A stretch of DNA of 64,000 nt, taken from contig NZ_JAEHGC010000001.1 in NCBI RefSeq assembly GCF_016107705.1, positions 682,001-746,000 on the forward strand. The letters are read 5' to 3'. Under the pieces are notes generated by a model, which worked only from the letters and a program-made list of their open reading frames with translations, was not told where the DNA came from and did no database searches. This stretch comes from Neobacillus cucumis. GTDB lineage: Bacteria; Bacillota; Bacilli; Bacillales_B; DSM-18226. Below are positions 51,454 through 60,583 of this stretch, one piece after another. How positions within the stretch are numbered: position 1 is the first letter of the stretch; each line of letters opens with the position of its first letter. The position numbers and the translations under genes are program-made.

Positions 51454-51481
51454 TATTTTTTAAGGTTAGGAGAATCCGAGA

Positions 51482-52627
51482 ATGATTTATTTTGATTATG
51501 CAGCGACAACGCCTTTAGATCCTGAAGCAGCCAAGGTTTACCTGCAAGCAGCTACGGAGTTTTATGGGAATTCAAGCAGTCTCCATGACATTGGCGGTAA
51601 TGCTTCTGCGTTACTTGAAAATTGTCGGGAAGAGTTAGCCAATCTAGTAAATGTAGACAAAAGCGGGGTATTTTTTACAAGCGGCGGTTCGGAAAGTAAT
51701 TTTATAGCGATTGAAGCCTTATTGTCTGCTCCTAAAAAACAAGGAAATCATATTATTTCAGGTGTGGCAGAACATTCATCCATCCACGGTACTTTAAATC
51801 GACTCAAAGCAATGGGGTATGAAATCACACTTCTACCTTTAAATTCGTCCGGATTAATCGATATCGGGGAGCTTGAGGATGCAATTAGACCAGAAACAGT
51901 GTTAATTACAATCCAGCATGTTAATTCTGAAATTGGTACGATCCAGCCGATTGAAAAAATTGCACATATTTGCAAGGAAAATAACATTCACTTTCATAGC
52001 GATTTTGTTCAGTCTTTTGGAAAAATCAATCTTTCTACGGTGGCTCCGCTGCTCAGCAGCTTTTCATTTTCAGGGCATAAAATCTATGGTCCCAAAGGTG
52101 TCGGCGGCGTTTATATTGATCCAAGCATTTCTTGGCGCCCTTTTTTCCCGGGAGGTTCTCATGAGAAAGGGCTAAGACCGGGGACAGTTAACGGACCAGG
52201 AATTGCAGCCATGACAGTTGCTGCTCAACAAATATTCCCCTCTATTTCAGAAACTTTTTATCATTATGCGGAGCTCCGGAAGGCATTTCTAGAAGCACTT
52301 CGTCCGATTAAAGAATGGGTTCAAGTTTTTGAGGCGGAAGGTGCCCAGCTGCCTTCGATTATCGGTCTCCGGGTGGCAGGGATTGAGGGTCAATGGGTGA
52401 TGTTAGAATGTAATCGTCTCGGATTTGCGATTTCTACCGGAAGTGCCTGCCAAGTGGGGATGCAGTCCCCATCGAAGGTAATGAAGGCTTTAGGAGTTAG
52501 CGATGAGCAGGCAAAGGAATTTATTCGGATATCATTTGGGCGGACAACAAGCATAGATGAGGTTTTGGAGCTTGGGAAAGCGCTCGTTGGGATTGTTAAG
52601 GAATATAAAGGCACGGTAGTTATTTAA
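51482..52627 (+). CDS. nifS: NifS-type cysteine desulfurase of the NAD locus
   Basis: PLP cysteine desulfurase, 381 residues, dedicated to maturing the NadA iron-sulfur cluster in B. subtilis. IYFDYAATTPLDPEAAKVY at the start, PLP lysine in FSFSGHKIYGPKGVGG near 200, catalytic cysteine loop STGSACQVGMQSPSKVM near 325. Only about one-third similar by eye to the iscS-linked paralogue at 14.7 kb. It is divergent from nadB, with nadR downstream. Confidence 0.92.
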   Translation: MIYFDYAATTPLDPEAAKVYLQAATEFYGNSSSLHDIGGNASALLENCREELANLVNVDKSGVFFTSGGSESNFIAIEALLSAPKKQGNHIISGVAEHSSIHGTLNRLKAMGYEITLLPLNSSGLIDIGELEDAIRPETVLITIQHVNSEIGTIQPIEKIAHICKENNIHFHSDFVQSFGKINLSTVAPLLSSFSFSGHKIYGPKGVGGVYIDPSISWRPFFPGGSHEKGLRPGTVNGPGIAAMTVAAQQIFPSISETFYHYAELRKAFLEALRPIKEWVQVFEAEGAQLPSIIGLRVAGIEGQWVMLECNRLGFAISTGSACQVGMQSPSKVMKALGVSDEQAKEFIRISFGRTTSIDEVLELGKALVGIVKEYKGTVVI

Positions 52628-52678
52628 AAAGAGTAAATTATGTTATGCTAAAAACAATCGATATGAGATTGACGGGGC

Positions 52679-52724
52679 TACTATTTAAGGGTTTAAGGAC
52701 TAGTAACCCTAAATAGTAAACCCT
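52679..52724 (+). other. alternative-hairpin leader upstream of nadR
   Basis: AGGGTTTA (52688-52695) can pair either with AACCCTAAATAGT (52705-52717, extending to ACTATTT) or with TAAACCCT (52717-52724). The two hairpins exclude each other. The element lies 24 nt before the nadR start. It is not followed by a T run, so it is not a classic terminator. Confidence 0.6.
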
Positions 52725-52747
52725 TTGAAATTTCTAGGAGGTCTTGT

Positions 52748-53284
52748 ATGGAACAAAAGAAAATCTTAGGGGAGGAACGGCGAACCCTGATCCTTCAACT
52801 GCTGAAAGAAAGTACAGTGCCGCTGACTGGCAGTGATTTAGCAAACCGGACAAACGTCAGCAGGCAGGTCATCGTTGGAGATATTACCCTTCTTAAGGCA
52901 AAAAATGAACCAATTATCGCCACAAGCCAAGGCTACCTATATTTACATCAAAATGCCGGAAACCCTGCATTTGAAAGAACAATTCCCTCTTTTCATAAAC
53001 CGGAAGATACGGAAAAGGAGCTCAACCTGTTGGTGGACCTTGGTGTATTGGTCAAGGATGTTAAAATCGAACATGCGATATACGGGGATTTAACGGCATC
53101 CGTAATGGTTTCAAACCGCAAGGAAGTTAAACAATTTATCGAAAACCTAAAATCGACCAAAGCAGCATTACTGTCGGAATTAACCGGCGGCATCCATCTT
53201 CATACCATTTCAGCTCCAAGTGAAAAGACACTTGACGAAGCAGAAGCAGCCTTAAAACGAGAAGGCTTTTTAATGGAATTTTAA
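52748..53284 (+). CDS. nadR: NAD biosynthesis repressor NadR (NiaR/YrxA)
   Basis: Nicotinate-responsive repressor of NAD genes, 178 residues. N-terminal HTH_11 winged helix (RRTLILQLLKESTVPLTGSDLANRTNVSRQVIVGDITLLKAK) and C-terminal 3H domain, named for three conserved histidines: here H in KIEHAIYGD and the ELTGGIHLHTI segment. AGGAGGT lies upstream of the ATG at 52748. The repressor gene sits beside the operon it should control. Confidence 0.93.
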   Translation: MEQKKILGEERRTLILQLLKESTVPLTGSDLANRTNVSRQVIVGDITLLKAKNEPIIATSQGYLYLHQNAGNPAFERTIPSFHKPEDTEKELNLLVDLGVLVKDVKIEHAIYGDLTASVMVSNRKEVKQFIENLKSTKAALLSELTGGIHLHTISAPSEKTLDEAEAALKREGFLMEF

Positions 53285-53317
53285 AAGATCCGGAAACATG
53301 TTCCCGGATCTTTTTTT
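53283..53317. terminator. bidirectional terminator between nadR and pheA
   Basis: AAGATCCGG/CCGGATCTT stem with T run, starting in the nadR stop region. It also lies downstream of the convergent pheA. Confidence 0.9.
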
Positions 53318-53343
53318 AAAAACTCTGAAAGTTCACAAGATAC

Positions 53344-54201
53344 CTAATCCAATTCCACCATCAACGAAGGATAGCTTCCTAAAACCTTTACTCCGCAGCC
53401 GAGCGCCTCTAATTCAGCCATCGCCCCGGGAATCAACACCTCATCAAGCTTCATTTCGATATCAATAATGAAAAAGTAATTGCCGATACCGGTCTTCATC
53501 GGTCTCGATTCAATTTTCGAAAGGTTTAATTTCCTCCAGGCAAAAGCAGATAACACCTGATGGAGCGCTCCGGCATGGTCGGCTGGAAGAGTCACCATGA
53601 TTGTCGTTTTGTCGGTAGCATTCGCGGCTTCCATTAACGGTAAATCCACTTCTTTATTAGAAAGAATAAAAAAGCTCGTTTGATTAAAGTTAAAATCATG
53701 GATGTTTCTTTGAACAATCTTTAGCCCGTATTCCTTCGCAGCTAACTCATTGGCAATCGCTGCTGCCTGCCATTCAGGATGATCCATAACCATTTTTGCC
53801 GCAGCAGCCGTTGATGTTACACTTTCAAAAGGAACACCCTTAAACTGCGTATGTAAAAACTTATGACACTGGGCAATGGCATGGGAATGGCTGTAAATAT
53901 GCTTTACATCCTGCCAATCCTCCTGATTCGAAGGATGCACCATCAAATGCTGTTTAATCGGAATGGTAATTTCCCCCACAATCGGGATATCCACTACCCG
54001 AGTTAAATAATCCAAAGTAATATTTACAGAACCCTCGAGGGCATTTTCAATTGGAACAACCGCTAACTCTACTCTTTCATCAGCAACCGCATCCATGCAT
54101 TCCGGAATCGTCCGGAACGGTTCAAGCTCATCTTCTGAAAAAACACTCATCACCGCAATTTCGGTGAACGTTGCCTTTGGTCCTAAGAAACCTACCTTCA
54201 C
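53344..54201 (-). CDS. pheA: prephenate dehydratase PheA
   Basis: Makes phenylpyruvate from prephenate for phenylalanine synthesis. 285 residues. Periplasmic-binding-like catalytic domain (KVGFLGPKATFTEIAV, VPIENALEGSVNITLDYL, VTSTAAAAKMV). The C-terminal ACT regulatory domain from about 200 (LPADHAGALHQVLSAFAWRKLNLSKIESRPMKTG) has the ESRP effector motif. It lies downstream of pheB, with a small hairpin between them. Confidence 0.95.
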   Translation of the reverse strand: MKVGFLGPKATFTEIAVMSVFSEDELEPFRTIPECMDAVADERVELAVVPIENALEGSVNITLDYLTRVVDIPIVGEITIPIKQHLMVHPSNQEDWQDVKHIYSHSHAIAQCHKFLHTQFKGVPFESVTSTAAAAKMVMDHPEWQAAAIANELAAKEYGLKIVQRNIHDFNFNQTSFFILSNKEVDLPLMEAANATDKTTIMVTLPADHAGALHQVLSAFAWRKLNLSKIESRPMKTGIGNYFFIIDIEMKLDEVLIPGAMAELEALGCGVKVLGSYPSLMVELD

Positions 54202-54229
54202 TTTTTCTCCACTCCCTCGTTCTCATTTC

Positions 54230-54258
54230 TAATAAAAGAAAGCTAGGAGCAGCTTTCA
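54230..54258 (-). terminator. possible attenuating hairpin between pheB and pheA
   Basis: GAAAGCT/AGCTTTC hairpin followed by TTTTATTAG on the minus strand in the 74-nt pheB-pheA gap. It may reduce read-through into pheA. Confidence 0.5.
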
Positions 54259-54275
54259 TAAGGACAAACAACCCC

Positions 54276-54731
54276 TTATGCACCTGTTCCCAGCACTTCC
54301 ACATTCTCTACAAATTCGAGCTTTTTTAATTCAGTTAATAACTCATCAATTTCCATGGTCATGTTCCCCGTATTCATGGAAAGCGTCACATTCGCCCGGC
54401 CCTGGAGCGGGATGGTTTGGTGAATCGTTAACAAGTTACAGCCTGACGAAGCAACAACACTTAGCAATTTCGAAAGGGTACCGGAACGATCTTCTAAATG
54501 AAAAAAGAGCGAGACCAATTTTTCTTTTTTAATCGACGAAAAAGGAAAAACAGTATCCCTATATTTATAAAACGCGCTTCGGCTTAAATCGGTTTGCTGG
54601 ACAGCTTCCTGGACGGATTCCACCTTACCTCGTTCAAGCAATTCCTTCGCATCAATCGTTTTTTTCATTGCCTCCGGAAGAACATCCTCACGTACTAAAT
54701 AGAATTTTTTCTCTGCTCTATTCTTTTTCAT
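54276..54731 (-). CDS. pheB: ACT domain protein PheB (UPF0735)
   Basis: A 151-residue protein: an N-terminal region with a helix-turn-helix-like [13 protein letters not shown] (about 47-60), then a C-terminal ACT domain ([26 protein letters not shown]). Family UPF0735, linked to phenylalanine metabolism by its neighbour pheA; its role is not settled. ATG at 54731 with TTGGAGGT upstream; the ATG at 54752 precedes that site. It follows obg by 27 nt. Confidence 0.9.
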   Translation of the reverse strand: MKKNRAEKKFYLVREDVLPEAMKKTIDAKELLERGKVESVQEAVQQTDLSRSAFYKYRDTVFPFSSIKKEKLVSLFFHLEDRSGTLSKLLSVVASSGCNLLTIHQTIPLQGRANVTLSMNTGNMTMEIDELLTELKKLEFVENVEVLGTGA

Positions 54732-54758
54732 CTCTATACCTCCAACCACCAAGGAAGG

Positions 54759-56048
54759 CTACTCTATAAATTCAAATTCAAACTCCAGCAATTTTACGAT
54801 ATCCCCATCTTTTGCTCCTCTTTGCCTTAAGGCATCATCCACCCCAAGACCTCGAAGCTGCCGCGAAAAACGGCGGACAGATTCTTCACGAGAAAAGTCT
54901 GTCATCTTAAACAGCCTTTCCACCTTTTCACCGGAAACTACAAATGAACCATCTGGCTCTCTCGTAATTTTAAAGTGATCAGGATCCTTCTCATGTTTAT
55001 ATAGGACACGATGTACACCTGTTTGTTCCTCTTCATGCTCAAGAGGGAATTCCGGTGTCTCCTCCAATTTATCGGCAATCGCAAATAACAAATCGCGCAG
55101 CCCTTTTCTCGTTAAAGCAGAAATTGCAAAAATTGGATAATCATCTTCCAAGCGCTCTTTAAACTTTTGCAGATTTTCTTCCGCATCCGGCATGTCTATC
55201 TTATTCGCAACAATAATTTGCGGACGCTCGGTCAGCCTTAGATTATATTCTTTTAATTCCTTATTAATTGTCAAATAATCCTCGTACGGATCTCTGCCTT
55301 CTGTCGCTGCCATATCAATGACATGGACAATGACACGGGTCCTTTCGATATGCCGTAAAAATTGATGGCCAAGGCCTACACCTTCATGGGCCCCTTCAAT
55401 CAATCCAGGTAAATCAGCCATGACGAAACTTCGGTTATCTTCCGTTTCCACCATGCCAAGGTTAGGAACAATCGTCGTAAAATGATATTCGGCAATTTTC
55501 GGTCGAGCCGCTGAAACAACCGATAATAAAGTGGATTTCCCAACACTTGGGAACCCAACAAGCCCAACATCAGCGAGCAATTTTAATTCAAGGATTACAT
55601 CGCGCTCCTGGCCAGGCTCACCGTTCTCAGCAATTTCCGGAGCCGGATTGGCCGGTGTGGCGAAACGGTTATTTCCCCTGCCGCCACGGCCGCCTTTAGC
55701 AATAACAGCACGTTGTCCATGTTCAACAAGGTCAGCAATGACTTCCTTTGTTTCTGCATCGGTCACAACCGTTCCCGGAGGTACCTTGACAACCATATCC
55801 TTTGCATTTCTTCCATGCATGCTTTTTGACATGCCATGCTCCCCGCGCGGTGCCTTAAAATGACGCTGGTAGCGGAAATCCATTAAGGTGCGCAAACCTT
55901 CTTCAACGACAAATACGACGTTTGCACCCTTTCCGCCGTCCCCGCCTGCAGGACCGCCATTTGGAACATATTTTTCACGGCGGAAAGCGACCATTCCATT
56001 GCCGCCATCTCCACCCTTAACATATACTTTCACTTGATCGACAAACAT
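54759..56048 (-). CDS. obg: GTPase Obg
   Basis: Essential ribosome-associated GTPase of 429 residues, involved in 50S assembly and the sporulation phosphorelay. N-terminal glycine-rich Obg fold ([30 protein letters not shown]). G domain with [11 protein letters not shown] near 165, [12 protein letters not shown] and [10 protein letters not shown]-terminal OCT domain from about 350. It follows spo0B by 60 nt, the classic spo0B-obg pair. Confidence 0.97.
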   Translation of the reverse strand: MFVDQVKVYVKGGDGGNGMVAFRREKYVPNGGPAGGDGGKGANVVFVVEEGLRTLMDFRYQRHFKAPRGEHGMSKSMHGRNAKDMVVKVPPGTVVTDAETKEVIADLVEHGQRAVIAKGGRGGRGNNRFATPANPAPEIAENGEPGQERDVILELKLLADVGLVGFPSVGKSTLLSVVSAARPKIAEYHFTTIVPNLGMVETEDNRSFVMADLPGLIEGAHEGVGLGHQFLRHIERTRVIVHVIDMAATEGRDPYEDYLTINKELKEYNLRLTERPQIIVANKIDMPDAEENLQKFKERLEDDYPIFAISALTRKGLRDLLFAIADKLEETPEFPLEHEEEQTGVHRVLYKHEKDPDHFKITREPDGSFVVSGEKVERLFKMTDFSREESVRRFSRQLRGLGVDDALRQRGAKDGDIVKLLEFEFEFIE

Positions 56049-56108
56049 TTTGTTGTAGACCTCCCGTCTGCATTTAACAAACTGATCTACCGACGAGAAT
56101 CGCGAAGC

Positions 56109-56654
56109 CTATCCTCTTTTTAAAAAAGGCATAAAAACTTCTAATGCGAGTTCGTTTTCAGAGAATTCCTTTACCTCATGAACCAGTTCAGGTCCTTGGG
56201 ATTCAGAAAGGAATTGTTCAATCAGTTCACTTTTTATTATTATCCCGCTAAAATCGAAAAAGAAACGAGCACCATCAATTTGCGGGTCAATGGTAATCGA
56301 TAAATGGTTTTCACCAAAAACTTCAATTGCTTGATTTAAATGTAAAAATAAGGACTTTGTCCAATTTGTTAATAATAAATCATCTGTTTTTATAAAATCC
56401 CCATCGGAAAGAACCTCGAATTCTAGCTGAAAATGGTGTTGATCCCAATTGGATTTTAAAAGCAATGAAGCAAACATCGGCATCTGTAAATTGGAGAGCT
56501 TTGATTCCTGCTGCGTGTCAATGACAATCTCATCGATGATTTCTTTAGCCCGATCAATTTTATTTAAATCCAAATTTCCTTTTATCAATTGCAGCCGATT
56601 TAACCAATCGTGCCGCGAATGCCGAAGCACTTCAACAATATCTAGATCCTTCAT
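56109..56654 (-). CDS. spo0B: sporulation initiation phosphotransferase Spo0B
   Basis: Passes phosphate from Spo0F to Spo0A. 181 residues from the ATG at 56654. The phosphorylated histidine lies in LRHSRHDWLNRLQLIKGNL (residue 15 here, equivalent to His30 of B. subtilis, so the N-terminus is about 15 residues shorter). The helical-hairpin dimer region is followed by a degenerate ATPase-like C-terminal domain. The frame is open for 57 codons further upstream, but that part is not conserved. A GTG two codons before the ATG is possible. Confidence 0.9.
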   Translation of the reverse strand: MKDLDIVEVLRHSRHDWLNRLQLIKGNLDLNKIDRAKEIIDEIVIDTQQESKLSNLQMPMFASLLLKSNWDQHHFQLEFEVLSDGDFIKTDDLLLTNWTKSLFLHLNQAIEVFGENHLSITIDPQIDGARFFFDFSGIIIKSELIEQFLSESQGPELVHEVKEFSENELALEVFMPFLKRG

Positions 56655-56842
56655 TCCCTGCACTCCCACATTAATTGTCCGATAACCGTTTTCTGATAGT
56701 ATATCAAAAAAGCAACCATGAGTAAGCGTTTTTTTGCGAATTATGTCCAAATGAGGAAAAAAAGCGGCTTTTATGAAGAAGTACTTATGGAGTTTCGGAT
56801 GATTTCCCATCATTCCAATTGGCAATTTTTCTCATACCTGCA

Positions 56843-56880
56843 AAAATAAAACTCTAACCAACCGGTTAGAGTTTTATTAA
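56843..56880 (-). terminator. terminator of the rplU-prp-rpmA operon
   Basis: AATAAAACTCTAACC/GGTTAGAGTTTTATT, a perfect 15-bp inverted repeat with T run, just after the rpmA stop. Confidence 0.92.
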
Positions 56881-56884
56881 AAGC

Positions 56885-57178
<294 letters not shown>

Positions 57179-57520
57179 TTATTCCACCTCCTGCTTTTTG
57201 AAGGTAATTTTTATGTGCGTTCCGTACTCTTCTTCAATCGTTCGTAATGAAACGACCATACCTTCGAGAAGAATCTGGATTTTCTCATGTATGTCAGCTG
57301 ATAAATGATCAGGAATGACACAGCGGAGAAAACCATCTCCCTGTTCAATCACTGGTGTCACACCTGTAATGGCATGAACAGCATTGATTGCTCCAACCGA
57401 AACGGCAGATGCGCCTGCACAGACAATATCCTTGCCGCGGTCGGCAAAAAAAGCATGTCCGCTTATTTCGAAGGATTGAATTTCACCGGAATGATTACGA
57501 TCAATCGTAATTCCAATCAT
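57179..57520 (-). CDS. prp: L27-processing cysteine protease Prp (YsxB)
   Basis: A 113-residue cysteine protease that removes the L27 N-terminal extension. The catalytic pair is visible as His in ISGHAFFADRGKDIVCAGASA (about residue 22) and Cys in DIVCAG (about 34). The start MIGITIDRNHSGEIQSFEI is typical. Encoded between L21 and its substrate L27, with 15 nt and 0 nt gaps. Confidence 0.95.
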   Translation of the reverse strand: MIGITIDRNHSGEIQSFEISGHAFFADRGKDIVCAGASAVSVGAINAVHAITGVTPVIEQGDGFLRCVIPDHLSADIHEKIQILLEGMVVSLRTIEEEYGTHIKITFKKQEVE

Positions 57521-57535
57521 CTATATTTCAACACC

Positions 57536-57844
57536 TTACGCGTTGATTTTCTCGATGACTACTTTAGTGTAAGGTTGACGATGACCTTGCTTCTTACGGT
57601 TGTTTTTCTTCGCTTTGTACTTGAAAACGATGATTTTCTTCGCACGGCCTTGTTTTTCAACTTTAGCTGTAACAGTAGCGCCTGCAACAACAGGGCTTCC
57701 TACTTTTACATTTTCACCGCCAACGAAAAGAACCTTGTCAAAAGTAACTGTTTCGCCTGCTTCTGCATCTAATTTCTCAATGTAGATTGCTTGGCCTTCT
57801 TCAACTTTCAATTGCTTACCGCCAGTTTCAATAATTGCGTACAT
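57536..57844 (-). CDS. rplU: ribosomal protein L21
   Basis: A 102-residue large-subunit protein: [18 protein letters not shown] at the start, [25 protein letters not shown] in the middle, and the basic [25 protein letters not shown] near the end. The ATG at 57844 has GGAGGTG upstream; a GTG three codons earlier overlaps that site. First gene of the operon, under the L21 leader. Confidence 0.97.
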   Translation of the reverse strand: MYAIIETGGKQLKVEEGQAIYIEKLDAEAGETVTFDKVLFVGGENVKVGSPVVAGATVTAKVEKQGRAKKIIVFKYKAKKNNRKKQGHRQPYTKVVIEKINA

Positions 57845-57851
57845 GAACTGC

Positions 57852-57955
57852 ACCTCCTTATAAACTCAGACTCGCCATACACAGGCGTTTATGCTTGGCA
57901 TAAAACTTACTACCTGTTCTGTGCGGTTGTAGCACGGGTGCTACAAACATAACAT
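57852..57955 (-). promoter_or_regulatory. L21 leader RNA
   Basis: The minus-strand region upstream of rplU contains TTGTAGCACCCGTGCTACAA (a perfect hairpin), CCGCACAGAACAGG, then TTTTATGCCAAGCATAAA and ACGCCTGTGTATGGCGAGTC. This is the arrangement I associate with the conserved ribosomal protein L21 leader of Firmicutes. Probable autoregulation by L21; ends are approximate. Confidence 0.8.
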
Positions 57956-57985
57956 TAAAATACTAACATATTTTAAACGAAAGTG

Positions 57986-59440
57986 TCAATAGAAATCGCC
58001 AGCTTTTTGGGCCATCTCACTTTCTTCACCAAATTGTTTTAAAAGATAATAATGGCTTGGATTTGGCTTCACGGAAAAATAAACCTTAAAGTGAAGAGAT
58101 TCTTCTAAAAATTCAAGATGACCGGTCATTACCTCTTTTACCTCTTTTGTCGTTTCAACCAGCACGGCTTCAAAATCCCCGTTCCTGTGCTCGACTAACT
58201 CCCTCTCGAGCCGAAAGGCTACCGTTTCCGGGCTTAAAATCCTGCCCGTTCCCTCACAAACGGGACATTTAACCGTTAACGCTTCTGACAAGGAAACCTT
58301 TGTTTTCTTTCGTGTCAGCTGCAAAATGCCAAGTGGCGTATAGCCAATCAATTTAATACGGTTCTCATCTTTATTTTTTTCAAAAACCTCCAGTACCGAC
58401 TGCTTGTCCTGCTCGCGATGCATATCAATAAAATCAATCAGGACAATGCCGCCAATGTCACGAAGGCGCAGCTGCCGGCAAATTTCCTTTGCTGCCAAGA
58501 GGTTTGTTTTTAAGACGGTTTCCTGATAGTCGCTTTTTCCGGAGAACTTTCCGGTATTCACATCAATAATCGTTAATGCTTCCGTTTCATCGAAAATAAG
58601 ATAGGAACCATTTTCGAGCCAAACGACCCGTTTGAGCGCTTTATCGATTTCATGCTCAACTCGGTTCACCGCGAAAATATTTTCCTTCCCGCCGTAATAG
58701 CTCACCGTGGTGGATTGTTTGTGTTCTTCTAATATTCTTTTTAATAGCAGATCATCTACGATGACTTCGCCGTTATCCATACTTGCCATCATTTCAATTA
58801 GCATTTCAACGAACGTATCTTTTTGAAAAATTAACCCGGGCTTTTTTAAGGTTTCAGCCTGCTTTATTAGTTCAAGATGTTGAACTCTTAGTTGTTCAAG
58901 TTCTTGATGTATTTCCTCTTCTGGTGCAAATACACTTGAGGTGCGATAAATAACTCCCTCGTCCGCTGTTTTTAGCTGATGGCCAATCCGGCGGAGTCTA
59001 GCTTTCTCGTGATCATCGGCAATTTTTTTCGATACCGCCACATAGCGGCCTTGCGGCATGTAGATGAGGTGATTTCCCTGGATTTCAATAATCCCTGTTA
59101 CCCGCATCCCTTTCGTTCCTGTCGCATCTTTGTTCACCTGTACGAGCAGCTTTTCGCCTTGATGAACAAATGTGGAGATGCCCTTTTTTTCTTTTATTTT
59201 TTCTAATGATAAAACATAGGAAGGCAGCAGGTCCCGGTGCAAATAGGCGTGTTTTTCTTCGCCTATGTCGACAAATACGGCATTCATTCCGGGGAGTACC
59301 TTTGAAACAGTCCCATAATAAATATTACCGACCAAAGAACGCTGCTCTGGCCGGTCAAAAACCATTTTTTCAACCTTATGATTTCGGATGAAAGCAAATC
59401 TTTTTTCTCTTGACTGATAATTGATGACTAATTGATCCAA
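57986..59440 (-). CDS. rng: ribonuclease E/G family endoribonuclease (Rng)
   Basis: A 484-residue protein. N-terminal S1 RNA-binding region (VGNIYYGTVSKVLPGMNAVFVDIGEEKHAYLH near 37-68). Catalytic domain with magnesium-binding aspartates in IIDVNTGKFSG and GIVLIDFIDMHREQDKQ (about 300-345). The zinc-link-like CPVCEGTGR lies near 393. TTG start at 59440 with GTGGGG 8 nt upstream. B. subtilis lacks RNase E/G (it uses RNase Y and J), but several other Bacillaceae carry Rng at this site. It follows spoIVFB and precedes the L21 leader. Confidence 0.9.
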   Translation of the reverse strand: MDQLVINYQSREKRFAFIRNHKVEKMVFDRPEQRSLVGNIYYGTVSKVLPGMNAVFVDIGEEKHAYLHRDLLPSYVLSLEKIKEKKGISTFVHQGEKLLVQVNKDATGTKGMRVTGIIEIQGNHLIYMPQGRYVAVSKKIADDHEKARLRRIGHQLKTADEGVIYRTSSVFAPEEEIHQELEQLRVQHLELIKQAETLKKPGLIFQKDTFVEMLIEMMASMDNGEVIVDDLLLKRILEEHKQSTTVSYYGGKENIFAVNRVEHEIDKALKRVVWLENGSYLIFDETEALTIIDVNTGKFSGKSDYQETVLKTNLLAAKEICRQLRLRDIGGIVLIDFIDMHREQDKQSVLEVFEKNKDENRIKLIGYTPLGILQLTRKKTKVSLSEALTVKCPVCEGTGRILSPETVAFRLERELVEHRNGDFEAVLVETTKEVKEVMTGHLEFLEESLHFKVYFSVKPNPSHYYLLKQFGEESEMAQKAGDFY

Positions 59441-59502
59441 TCGGGCGGCCCCACTTTATATATGATGCATTTATTATACCTTTTTTGGAGGAGGAGAGCC
59501 AA

Positions 59503-59696
59503 CTGACGGATAATCTACGCCAACTGGCGGATAAGTTTCTCTTACTATCGTATAGACTACGCCAACTGGCGGATAAGTTTCTCTTACTATCGTATAGACT
59601 ACGCCAACTGGCGGATAAGCTGCTTTTACTGTCGGATGGACTACGCTTATTAGCGCAGCCTGATCTAACTGGCGCTAAACCGCATTTTACTAGCGG
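59503..59696. repeat. 21-nt phased array, CTGGCGGATAAG core (array D)
   Basis: Ten units CT[g/a][g/t/a]CG[g]ATA start at 59503, 59524, 59545, 59566, 59587, 59608, 59629, 59650, 59669 and 59690. The spacing is 21 nt throughout except one step of 19. Alternate units differ (ACTGGCGGATAAG versus ACTATCGTATAGA), giving a near-perfect 42-bp super-repeat. Both strands are open over the array and translate as 7-residue repeats. Confidence 0.85.
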
Positions 59697-59716
59697 AATG
59701 GCCCCATACCCGCTTC

Positions 59717-60583
59717 TCAAAACATAAACAACAAATCACTGACTTTGTCGGTTAAGCGTTTTTCTGTGAAATAAGCATGCAACAGCTCATTTTCATCTAA
59801 CATTCCTTTCTCCAAGCCGTTCCCCTCAACAATAATTGGATGCTTGCATCCGCGTTGAAATTTTTCAAGGACATGAATTAACAAATCATGTTCATTCGCT
59901 TGAATCGGTTTTAATGAGTGCAGATCACTTTTCTTGCCGTAATAGCGTTCAAGCAAAAAGCGCATGAAAATAAAGCGACGCTGCTTCCACTCGTGGTAAA
60001 GCGAGAAATACAGAAACGCGATAACCACCCAGACATTGAGATGATACGGAGCGGTAAAAAGAATCAGCAACGAGAAAATGGTGAGACTGAAAAAGGAAAT
60101 CTGCAATGTCACTCGGTGTGCGAATGGAAACGACTTTTTGAGTGACATCAATAAAAAGACTAACTTACCGCCATCAAGCGGCCATACCGGAAAAAGATTA
60201 AAGATGAAAATCATTAAATTGTATTGAAAAAATAAATAAAATAAATCCGCTGGGACCAAGGAAAAGGAATAAAGCAAAAAGCCAAGGCCGACCATCCAAA
60301 CATGCTGCAAAGGGCCTGCAAGGACGACAATGGCCTCTTCCCTTAATGGACGATTGCCATGTTCATCCATTTCAGCGACCCCGCCAAACGGCAGGAGAGT
60401 TATTTTTTTTATTCTCCATGAAAAAAATGAAGCTGCAGCCGCATGCCCCATTTCATGTATAAAAATAATTCCTAACAAGAGACAAACCTCTCGGAAATGT
60501 GCTGTTGCAACAGAAAGTGCGACGACAATCCATAACAGCGGATGAATATAAACCTGTTGAAGTAAATCTCTCACTCTACTCAA
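59717..60583 (-). CDS. spoIVFB: stage IV sporulation protein FB, intramembrane protease
   Basis: Site-2 metalloprotease that cleaves pro-sigma-K in the mother cell. 288 residues, about six membrane helices. The zinc ligands are in IIFIHEMGHAAAASFFSW (HExxH near residue 42) and the third-ligand motif NLFPVWPLDGGKLVFL near 135. A C-terminal CBS-like cytoplasmic domain from about 210 binds ATP in homologues. It overlaps spoIVFA by 8 nt. Confidence 0.93.
   Translation of the reverse strand: MSRVRDLLQQVYIHPLLWIVVALSVATAHFREVCLLLGIIFIHEMGHAAAASFFSWRIKKITLLPFGGVAEMDEHGNRPLREEAIVVLAGPLQHVWMVGLGFLLYSFSLVPADLFYLFFQYNLMIFIFNLFPVWPLDGGKLVFLLMSLKKSFPFAHRVTLQISFFSLTIFSLLILFTAPYHLNVWVVIAFLYFSLYHEWKQRRFIFMRFLLERYYGKKSDLHSLKPIQANEHDLLIHVLEKFQRGCKHPIIVEGNGLEKGMLDENELLHAYFTEKRLTDKVSDLLFMF

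Noticed and set aside
56655..56825. 57-codon upstream extension of spo0B
   Set aside because: Spo0B homologues have no such region, the histidine position fits the shorter start, and the extra sequence looks like intergenic DNA before the L27 terminator.
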